A stretch of DNA of 7,141 bases. Source: Methylophilaceae bacterium (GTDB lineage: Bacteria > Pseudomonadota > Gammaproteobacteria > Burkholderiales > Methylophilaceae). The notes beneath the pieces were generated by a model. The model was not told the DNA's origin, searched no databases, and worked only from the letters and a program-made list of their open reading frames with translations. The position numbers and the translations under genes were made by a program. The stretch lies in contig JADGRN010000072.1 of assembly GCA_017880825.1 (NCBI GenBank), forward strand, positions 1-7,141, in the 5' to 3' direction. Below are positions 1 through 5,590 of this stretch, one piece after another; position 1 is the first letter of the stretch; the number at the start of each line of letters is the position of its first letter.

Positions 1-204
1 CAGGCCGACGACCACGAACACCGCGTGCCGGGCGAGGAAATACCATGGCCGATAACCGGTATGCGCCGACGCCTCGGCCATCGCGATCGATGCTGAATAC
101 ACCATCACCAGCCCCAAGCCCAGCAATATCAGGGTTATCCAGAGTAGACTCTGGTCGTAGGTCGGCGAGGTAATGCGGTCGTGGCTGCTGAGCATATACA
201 TCAT
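1..204 (-). CDS. ftsW: FtsW, septal lipid II polymerase, N-terminal 68 codons only (runs off left edge)
   Basis: FtsW is a SEDS-family inner-membrane glycosyltransferase that polymerises lipid II at the division septum together with FtsI. The frame is open from the ATG at 204 to base 1. It reads [10 protein letters not shown], then a short polar stretch, then a first membrane segment with the family signature GLGLVMVYSASIAMAEAS at about residues 30-47, followed by YRPWYFLARHAVFVVVG leading into the second membrane segment. The remainder of the protein, including the catalytic loops, lies outside the window. The start overlaps the murD stop as ATGA, like other junctions in this operon. Three in-frame ATGs lie close together (204, 201, 195), so the exact start is uncertain by up to three codons; the first is chosen for the ATGA overlap. 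A weak AAAGG lies at 215-219, 10 bases upstream. FtsW rather than RodA is favoured by the first-helix motif and the position after murD. Confidence 0.93.
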   Translation of the reverse strand, partial: MMYMLSSHDRITSPTYDQSLLWITLILLGLGLVMVYSASIAMAEASAHTGYRPWYFLARHAVFVVVGL

Positions 205-1586
205 CGCGCGGCCGCCTTTGGAGATTGTTGCAACGCCTTCACTGCGTTCATGAAAACTTCGGCGCGATGCAGGTAATTACGGAACATGTCAAAACTGGCG
301 CAAGCCGGTGACAGCAGCACAGCGTCGCCGGGCTGGGCAGCGGCGAAGGCAGTTGTTACCGCCTGCTCCAGACTAGCCGCATTTAGCAGCGGGATCCCTG
401 CGTCTTTTAATACAGCCGCGATTTGCGGGCCATCGCGGCCAATCAGTACCACTGCCCGTGTATTCTGTACAACGGCTTCACGCAGGGGTGCAAAATCCTG
501 GCCTTTGCCATCCCCGCCAGCAATGAGTACCACTTTTTGCGGTAAGCCGGTCAAAGCGGCGCAAGTGGCGCCAACATTGGTGCCCTTGGAATCATCGTAG
601 AAAGCCACGCCGGAAATTTCCGTCACCCATTCAACGCGGTGCGGTAACCCCTTGTAATTGCGCAACGCACTCAGCAAGGGCGCGCAATCAAGACCAATTG
701 CGCGGCACAAAGCCAGCGCGGCCAAAGTGTTGCAGGCATTGTGCAGCCCGGCAATGTGCATTTCACTGGTTTTGATCAATTCGGTGCTGCCCTGCATCAA
801 CCAGATATCGCTGCCTTGATGCTTCAAGCCGAAATCGTTGTGGCCGGGCGGCAGGTCGCCACCGAAACTGATTTGCTTACGCCCGGGCAGGGCCATGCTG
901 CTGCTCCAGCCATCCTGACGATTCAGCACTTGCACGCCGCAACCTGCAAAAATACGCGCCTTGGCAGCAGCATATTCGGCCATGCCAGAGTAGCGATCCA
1001 TGTGGTCTTCGGTGATGTTGAGCACGGTGGCAGCATCAGCAGCCAGTGAACTGGTAGTTTCGAGCTGAAAACTGGAAAGCTCCAATACGTAAACATCCGG
1101 CGTTTCCATTGCCAAAGTCTCAAGTACCGGCAGGCCGATATTGCCTGCGACTATCGTTTTTAATCCGGCCGCCTTGCACATTTCACCGACCAGCATGGTC
1201 ACCGTGCTTTTGCCATTGGCCCCGGTAATGGCGATGACTTTGGCATTAGGCGACTTGTGCTGGGCGAATAGCTCGACATCGCCAAGCACCGGGATACCGC
1301 GCCGGATGGCGGCCTGAACCTGTGGTTCAGCCAGTGGACCAGCCACAGCCACGCCGGGACTGGCGACGATAATCTCGGCAGGGGCAAAAGCCTGGCTGTT
1401 GAACGCACCCAGATGCACATTTACCCCAGGCATTTCACTTTGCAGTAGAGCCAGATGGGGCGGCGCTTCACGCGTATCGGCCACAGCCAACTTGGCCCCG
1501 TGCGGACCAAGCCAGCGCAATGCCGACAGGCCGGTATCACCCAGCCCCAGCACCAGCACTTGTTTATCCCTTAGGGCTAATCTCAT
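201..1586 (-). CDS. murD: MurD, UDP-N-acetylmuramoyl-L-alanine--D-glutamate ligase
   Basis: This cytoplasmic ATP-dependent ligase adds D-glutamate to UDP-MurNAc-L-Ala. At 461 residues it is slightly longer than the E. coli enzyme. The N-terminal UDP-binding Rossmann-like domain opens with [17 protein letters not shown] (residues 10-26). The central ATPase domain has the P-loop TGANGKST (121-128), the [11 protein letters not shown] segment (168-178) and TEDHMDRY (192-199). The lysine of YAAAKARIF (K209) matches the carbamylated lysine of E. coli MurD. The C-terminal domain has GLPHRVEWV (313-321), [11 protein letters not shown] (331-341) and [14 protein letters not shown] (425-438). All family landmarks are present, so the gene looks intact. 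The start ATG overlaps the mraY stop as ATGA, with only a weak GAAG at 1592-1595 ahead of it, which suggests dependence on translation of mraY. The stop overlaps the ftsW start. Identification is from motifs and operon position. Confidence 0.98.
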   Translation of the reverse strand: MRLALRDKQVLVLGLGDTGLSALRWLGPHGAKLAVADTREAPPHLALLQSEMPGVNVHLGAFNSQAFAPAEIIVASPGVAVAGPLAEPQVQAAIRRGIPVLGDVELFAQHKSPNAKVIAITGANGKSTVTMLVGEMCKAAGLKTIVAGNIGLPVLETLAMETPDVYVLELSSFQLETTSSLAADAATVLNITEDHMDRYSGMAEYAAAKARIFAGCGVQVLNRQDGWSSSMALPGRKQISFGGDLPPGHNDFGLKHQGSDIWLMQGSTELIKTSEMHIAGLHNACNTLAALALCRAIGLDCAPLLSALRNYKGLPHRVEWVTEISGVAFYDDSKGTNVGATCAALTGLPQKVVLIAGGDGKGQDFAPLREAVVQNTRAVVLIGRDGPQIAAVLKDAGIPLLNAASLEQAVTTAFAAAQPGDAVLLSPACASFDMFRNYLHRAEVFMNAVKALQQSPKAAAR

Positions 1587-2668
1587 CGCAGCTTCAATGT
1601 CGACAATCCAACCAGCACCAACATCATCGTAATAATCCAGAACCGCACGACGACTTGGGTCTCTTTCCAGCCCTTCAACTCATAGTGATGATGCAACGGC
1701 GCCATACGAAAGATGCGCTTGCCGGTGAGTTTGAACGACGCCACCTGCAACATCACCGAAACGGTTTCCATGACGAACACGCCACCCATGATGAACAGCA
1801 CGATTTCCTGCCTGACAATCACGGCGACTGTCCCCAGCGCCGCGCCCAGTGCCAATGCCCCGACATCGCCCATGAATACTTCCGCCGGGTAGGCGTTGAA
1901 CCAGAGGAAACCCAAACCCGCCCCCACCATGGCAGCGCAGAACACCATCAGCTCACCTGCACCCGGCACGTAGGGAATGCCCAGGTATTTGGAAAAATAG
2001 AGGTGGCCAGCGACATAGGCGAAAAGCGCCAATGCACTGCCAACCATGGCGGTCGGCATGATGGCGAGGCCATCCAGACCATCCGTCAGATTCACCGCGT
2101 TGCTGCTGCCGACAATCACCAGATAGGTCAATACGATGAAGCCCGTGGCGCCCAGCGGAATGACCAGATGCTTGAAGAACGGCACGATCAGTCCGGTTTC
2201 GGCAGGGGTTGTAGAGGTGTGGAACAGATACGCCGCCACCGCCAGTCCGATGAGCGATTGCCAGAAATACTTGGCGCGCGCCGATAAACCTTTGGGGTTG
2301 CGATGTACCACCTTGCGCCAGTCATCGATCCAGCCGATGATGCCGAAGCCCAGCGTGGTGAACAGCACCACCCAGACGAAACGATTATTAAGGTCAGCCC
2401 ACAGCAAGGTAGAAACCGCAATCGCCACCAGAATCAGCGCGCCGCCCATGGTCGGCGTGCCGGCTTTTACCAAGTGCGTTTGCGGGCCGTCATCGCGCAC
2501 CGACTGGCCGACCTTGTATTGAGTCAGCTTGCGGATCATCATGGGCCCTACCACAAAGGAAATCACCAACGCAGTCAGGGTTGCCAGCACCGCACGTAGC
2601 GTGATGTAGTTGAATACGTTGAAGGCACGTACGTCATGAGCCAGCCAGCGTGCGAGTTCCAGCAGCAT
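1583..2668 (-). CDS. mraY: MraY, phospho-N-acetylmuramoyl-pentapeptide transferase
   Basis: MraY is the integral inner-membrane enzyme that transfers phospho-MurNAc-pentapeptide from UDP to undecaprenyl phosphate, making lipid I. The 361-residue length is almost the same as E. coli MraY (360). The protein is strongly hydrophobic with about ten membrane segments (roughly residues 22-42, 72-90, 97-114, 132-150, 165-188, 198-220, 236-256, 262-286, 288-310 and 338-358). Catalytic landmarks are present: the aspartate pair in GWIDDW (D115, D116), [15 protein letters not shown] (188-202), FMGDVG with D268, and the histidine triad in APLHHHYE (H326-H328). Its ATG shares one base with the murF stop (TGATG). 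A good GGGGAG Shine-Dalgarno at 2677-2682, inside the last murF codons, is 8 bases from the start. The stop overlaps the murD start as ATGA. WecA-type relatives are excluded by the APLHHHYE motif and the context. Confidence 0.98.
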   Translation of the reverse strand: MLLELARWLAHDVRAFNVFNYITLRAVLATLTALVISFVVGPMMIRKLTQYKVGQSVRDDGPQTHLVKAGTPTMGGALILVAIAVSTLLWADLNNRFVWVVLFTTLGFGIIGWIDDWRKVVHRNPKGLSARAKYFWQSLIGLAVAAYLFHTSTTPAETGLIVPFFKHLVIPLGATGFIVLTYLVIVGSSNAVNLTDGLDGLAIMPTAMVGSALALFAYVAGHLYFSKYLGIPYVPGAGELMVFCAAMVGAGLGFLWFNAYPAEVFMGDVGALALGAALGTVAVIVRQEIVLFIMGGVFVMETVSVMLQVASFKLTGKRIFRMAPLHHHYELKGWKETQVVVRFWIITMMLVLVGLSTLKLR

Positions 2669-4041
2669 CAGTGTTTCTCCCCGTCTTTTTCGCCGTGATT
2701 TTCAGTGATCAATGTCACCACTCTTTCCATGCGCATGAAACGCGAGCCTTTCACCAGCACTACAGCATTTGCATTCATCTGCGCCATCAACTGCGCCGCC
2801 AATGCCTCGGGTGCATCATAGTGCTGCGCCCCGACGCCAAAAGCAGCAGTCGTTTCACGGCTTAAATCGCCCAAGGCATACAGCGCAGCAATGCCAGCCA
2901 GCTTGGCGTAGCTGCCGATTTCAGCGTGCATCTGTGCCGCATCCGCACCCAGCTCGCCCATATCGCCCAGTACCAATAATTTTTCGCCGGTTTGAGCTGC
3001 CAGCACATCAATGGCGGCTTTCGTCGAGGCCGGATTGGCGTTGTAGGTGTCATCAATGACACGTGCGCCGTTAAGCCCAGGTTTATGTTGCAAGCGGCCT
3101 TTGACCCCGGCAAAACCAGCCAGGCCTTGTGTGATGGCTGCCAGAGAGATTCCCATCGCCAATGCTGCCGTTGCTGCAGCCAGCGCATTGCGTACGTTGT
3201 GCAACCCTGCCACCGGCAGGTGAAATTCCGCATCGCCCTGTGGCGTTTTTATTTGGATATGACTGGCAGCCGCATCAAGGCGGTAGTCGGCGCTCACATC
3301 GGCGCTGTAATCCAGCCCAAAAGTCATGACTGGGTGAGGCGCTGCAAGCAATTTCCATAGCGGGGCAAAGCTGTCGTCTACATTGATAACGGCAATTCCA
3401 TCTGCTGCGAGGCCTTCAAAAATTTCGCCTTTGGCCAAGGCAACGGCTTCCACCGCGCCCAGCCCTCCCAAATGTGCAGAAGTCGCGTTGTTGACCAGCG
3501 CCACTGTTGGGCGACCTATACGCGTCAGATAGCGGATTTCCCCGGCGTGGTTCATGCCCATCTCGGCCACGGCATAACGGTGCCGGCTACGAAGCTTAAG
3601 TAAAGTCAGTGGCAGGCCGATGTCGTTATTGAGGTTACCTTGTGTTGCCAATACCGAGTCGTCGTCACCCGTTGCAGCGCGCAGAATAGAGGCCAGCATT
3701 TCCTTTACCGTCGTCTTGCCGTTGCTACCGGTAATCGCCGCCAGGGGAATGCTGAATTTACTGCGCCAATGAGCGGCCAGTTCTCCCAGCGCAAGTCGGG
3801 TATCTTGCACCAGCAATGCAGCAGATAAATTGGCTTGTTCTGTCGAAATCATCGCAGCAGCCGCGCCCTGATCCAGGCATTGCTGCGCATAGGCATGGCC
3901 ATCGAAGTGTTCGCCACGCAGCGCGACGAACAACTGGCCCGGTGTTAAAGTCCTGCTATCGCTGCCTACGCTGGTAAACCATGCATCCTGCCCGATGACT
4001 TGGCCTCGCGTGGCGATTGCGGCTTCGCTCAAGCGCATCAT
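2668..4041 (-). CDS. murF: MurF, UDP-MurNAc-tripeptide--D-alanyl-D-alanine ligase
   Basis: MurF is the cytoplasmic ATP-dependent ligase that completes the UDP-MurNAc-pentapeptide by adding D-Ala-D-Ala. It is 457 residues, normal for the family. Landmarks in order are [16 protein letters not shown] (26-41) in the N-terminal substrate-binding domain, the P-loop [12 protein letters not shown] (104-115), [10 protein letters not shown] (133-142), [11 protein letters not shown] (159-169), the lysine of ALAKGEIF (K204) at the position carbamylated in Mur ligases, HNVRNALAA (281-289), [11 protein letters not shown] (330-340), LGDMGELG (358-365) and [12 protein letters not shown] (428-439). The protein ends in a short charged tail, GEKDGEKH, whose codons also carry the mraY ribosome binding site. 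The start is an ATGATG doublet: the first ATG overlaps the murE stop as ATGA and has GAGGT at 4047-4051, 5 bases upstream; the second ATG, one codon later, would be spaced 8 bases. The gene looks intact. Confidence 0.98.
   Translation of the reverse strand: MMRLSEAAIATRGQVIGQDAWFTSVGSDSRTLTPGQLFVALRGEHFDGHAYAQQCLDQGAAAAMISTEQANLSAALLVQDTRLALGELAAHWRSKFSIPLAAITGSNGKTTVKEMLASILRAATGDDDSVLATQGNLNNDIGLPLTLLKLRSRHRYAVAEMGMNHAGEIRYLTRIGRPTVALVNNATSAHLGGLGAVEAVALAKGEIFEGLAADGIAVINVDDSFAPLWKLLAAPHPVMTFGLDYSADVSADYRLDAAASHIQIKTPQGDAEFHLPVAGLHNVRNALAAATAALAMGISLAAITQGLAGFAGVKGRLQHKPGLNGARVIDDTYNANPASTKAAIDVLAAQTGEKLLVLGDMGELGADAAQMHAEIGSYAKLAGIAALYALGDLSRETTAAFGVGAQHYDAPEALAAQLMAQMNANAVVLVKGSRFMRMERVVTLITENHGEKDGEKH
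2677..2682 (-). promoter_or_regulatory. Shine-Dalgarno GGGGAG ahead of mraY, inside the murF 3' end
   Basis: GGGGAG lies 8 bases before the mraY ATG at 2668 and is read by murF as part of the codons for its final GEKDGEKH tail. Together with the TGATG junction it supports efficient initiation or reinitiation on mraY and fixes the start. Confidence 0.7.
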
Positions 4042-5480
4042 GTCTTACCTCGCGACCCTAGTAATTGCTTAACCACTTCATGATCGCTGAAGGGATACTT
4101 CACTCCGGCGACATCCTGATAGTCTTCGTGACCCTTGCCCGCCACCAGCACGATATCTCCCGGCTTAGCCGCTTTGATCGCCAAGGTAATGGCGGCAGCA
4201 CGATCCCGCTCTATTTGATAGTTGCCATACATGCCGGAAACAATGGCCGCGATGATCCCGGCGGGATTTTCATGGCGCGGATTGTCGGAGGTGACGATCA
4301 CTTCATCTGCTAATCTGCAAGCCACTTCGCCCATCAACGGGCGCTTGCCTTGGTCGCGGTTGCCACCGCAGCCAAATACACAAAGTAGCCGACCTTTAGT
4401 CTGCTCGCGCAGCGCGATCAGCACTTTTTCCAGCGCATCAGGAGTATGGGCATAATCAATCACCACCAAGGGCTGATTGCCACCGCCCACTTGCTGCATG
4501 CGTCCGGCGACGGGTTGGACCTGCGTCAGTACATTCACGGCTTGTTGCAGACTGACATCAGATGCAAGCAAAGTGGCCAGCACCGCCAGCAGATTGTAGG
4601 CATTGAAGCGGCCAAGCAACCCGGCTTGAAGCTGGGCTTGGCCAAACGGTGTATCGACCTGCATCGCCAGCCCCTGCTCGCTGAACCGCAGTTGACTACC
4701 GCGCACCTCGCCGCTTTCAAGCCCATAGGTCAGCACGCGCTTACCTTGGCCAAGCAAATCCTGCGCTATTTCGCTACCAAGCTCATCGTCGCTATTAAGC
4801 ACTGAGCAACTGAGGCCATCCCAGTAAAACAGCTGTTTCTTGGCGCTGGCATAAGCATCCATGTCGCCGTGGTAATCCAGATGGTCGCGCGATAGATTGG
4901 TCAACACTGCAATATCGAAATGCACGCCGTTGACACGGCCTTGATCCAGACCATGCGAAGAGACTTCCATGGCTGCGGCTGCAGCGCCCTGCTTGAGGTA
5001 ATCCGCCAGCATGCCATGCAACAGTATGGGATCGGGTGTGGTGTTAATAGCAGCGGACAAGGCACCAGGAAAGCCGTTACCGAGTGTGCCGACGATTGCG
5101 GTTTTTCTGCCTAATGCGCTAAGTGCCTGCGCCAGCCAGTGGCTGCAAGAGGTTTTGCCGTTGGTGCCGGTGACGCCTATCATCCACAAGCGCTGCGATG
5201 GCTGACCATAAAAGTCATTGGCAATCATGCCTGCTTCACTACGCAAACTATCAACGGCCACATTGGGGAGCTGCCATTCAGGGTTCCATTGATAGCCATC
5301 GCGCTCCCACAGCACAGCAGCGGCGCCCTGGTTGATCGCGTGCTGGATATACTGACGGCCATCAGCGTATTCGCCCGGATAGGCCAGAAACACGCTGCCC
5401 GTTTGGACTTTGCGGCTATCGGCAGTGATATCAGCAGCCTTCACACCTTGCTCGGCAAGTGTTGATAGCGGAGCGCTCAT
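4038..5480 (-). CDS. murE: MurE, UDP-MurNAc-L-Ala-D-Glu--meso-2,6-diaminopimelate ligase
   Basis: MurE is the cytoplasmic ATP-dependent ligase that adds the third stem-peptide residue. With the ATG at 5480 it is 480 residues. Landmarks numbered from that start are TADSRK (19-24), LAYPGEYADGRQYI (32-45), the P-loop TGTNGKTS (104-111), NTTPD (146-150), EVSSHGLDQGRV (172-183), TNLSRDHLDYHG (194-205), a lysine in YASAKKQLF (K214) matching the carbamylated lysine of E. coli MurE, DNPRHENP (399-406) and AGKGHEDYQ (447-455). The DNPR motif marks meso-diaminopimelate rather than L-lysine specificity. The ATG at 5480 is preferred because GGAGGT lies just upstream and the resulting N-terminus is normal. 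A GTG at 5555 and an ATG at 5495 in the same frame would add 25 or 5 residues, but neither has a convincing ribosome binding site. The stop overlaps murF as ATGA. Confidence 0.97.
   Translation of the reverse strand: MSAPLSTLAEQGVKAADITADSRKVQTGSVFLAYPGEYADGRQYIQHAINQGAAAVLWERDGYQWNPEWQLPNVAVDSLRSEAGMIANDFYGQPSQRLWMIGVTGTNGKTSCSHWLAQALSALGRKTAIVGTLGNGFPGALSAAINTTPDPILLHGMLADYLKQGAAAAAMEVSSHGLDQGRVNGVHFDIAVLTNLSRDHLDYHGDMDAYASAKKQLFYWDGLSCSVLNSDDELGSEIAQDLLGQGKRVLTYGLESGEVRGSQLRFSEQGLAMQVDTPFGQAQLQAGLLGRFNAYNLLAVLATLLASDVSLQQAVNVLTQVQPVAGRMQQVGGGNQPLVVIDYAHTPDALEKVLIALREQTKGRLLCVFGCGGNRDQGKRPLMGEVACRLADEVIVTSDNPRHENPAGIIAAIVSGMYGNYQIERDRAAAITLAIKAAKPGDIVLVAGKGHEDYQDVAGVKYPFSDHEVVKQLLGSRGKT
4047..4051 (-). 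promoter_or_regulatory. Shine-Dalgarno GAGGT ahead of murF, inside the murE 3' end
   Basis: GAGGT lies 5 bases before the first ATG of an ATGATG doublet (4041) and 8 bases before the second (4038). Either could be used; the first gives the ATGA overlap with the murE stop. Confidence 0.65.
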
Positions 5481-5489
5481 ACCACCTCC
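5477..5489 (-). repeat. 13-bp direct repeat, murE-proximal copy
   Basis: The minus-strand sequence GGAGGTGGTATGA matches GGAAGTGGTATGA at 5578-5590 at 12 of 13 bases. Both copies contain Shine-Dalgarno-like purines followed by GTGGTATGA, and in the frames ending there (ftsI and the small frame) both encode E-V-V-stop. The copies are offset by 101 bases and enclose 88 bases (5490-5577). Confidence 0.7.
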
Positions 5490-5581
5490 CGCCATGTAAC
5501 GGTTACTAGGACTTGCCGATGTCCACAATGGCGCTCGCAAGTGATATTCCCGCACCCAGCGCTTACGCGATACCGTGTCAT
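5477..5581 (-). CDS. Candidate 34-residue small protein bridging ftsI and murE, unknown function
   Basis: I do not recognise this product. The frame starts at an ATG that overlaps the ftsI stop (ATGA, 5578-5581), runs 34 codons without a stop, and ends in a TGA that overlaps the murE start (ATGA, 5477-5480). An AAGGA at 5588-5592 is 6 bases from the ATG, which is near-ideal spacing. The peptide begins MTRYRVSAGC and ends TWREVV. Residues 10-21 hold three cysteines and two histidines (C10, C15, H18, C19, H21). There is no signal peptide or clear membrane segment, though residues 24-28 are hydrophobic. With this frame translated, no base between ftsI and murE is untranslated, matching the other junctions. 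It may instead be a coupling leader with no functional product, or chance. A crude estimate for 33 further codons free of stops and ending in the right phase by chance is about 0.2 x 1/3, or 0.07, so chance is not excluded. Confidence 0.42.
   Translation of the reverse strand: MTRYRVSAGCGNITCERHCGHRQVLVTVTWREVV
5484..5489 (-). promoter_or_regulatory. Shine-Dalgarno GGAGGT ahead of murE
   Basis: The minus strand reads GGGAGGTGGTATG. GGAGGT is a strong anti-Shine-Dalgarno match but ends only 3 bases before the ATG at 5480 (4 bases from GGAGG), which is tighter than usual. This site decides the murE start: the upstream in-frame ATG at 5495 and GTG at 5555 have no comparable purine run. The tight spacing may be compensated by coupling from an upstream terminating ribosome. 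Confidence 0.7.
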
Positions 5582-5590
5582 ACCACTTCC
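5578..5590 (-). repeat. 13-bp direct repeat, ftsI-proximal copy
   Basis: The minus-strand sequence GGAAGTGGTATGA forms the end of ftsI, including its TGA stop and the ATG of the candidate small frame. It pairs with the copy at 5477-5489. It may mark the edge of an insertion or duplication, or be shared initiation-site sequence. Confidence 0.7.

Noticed and set aside
1520..2287. A 255-codon open frame on the plus strand, antisense to mraY and the start of murD
   Set aside because: Its product is rich in His, Gln and Arg with no recognisable domain, as expected from reading hydrophobic mraY codons backwards. The minus-strand gene is unmistakable, so this is a shadow frame.
5496..5506. An 11-bp odd palindrome (GTAAC-G-GTTAC) just upstream of murE, resembling an operator half-site pair
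   Set aside because: The arms are only 5 bases and do not extend. A similar palindrome (GAAAC-G-GTTTC, 1758-1768) occurs inside mraY coding sequence, so such motifs arise here by chance.
5507..5577. A possible promoter between ftsI and murE (TTGTGG, 17 bases, then a TAACCG-like box)
   Set aside because: Both boxes match the sigma-70 consensus poorly, and nothing distinguishes them from background.
5481..5577. A frameshift error or decayed C-terminal extension of ftsI, or N-terminal extension of murE
   Set aside because: FtsI already ends at about the normal family length and MurE from 5480 has a normal N-terminus, so neither protein needs residues from this gap.
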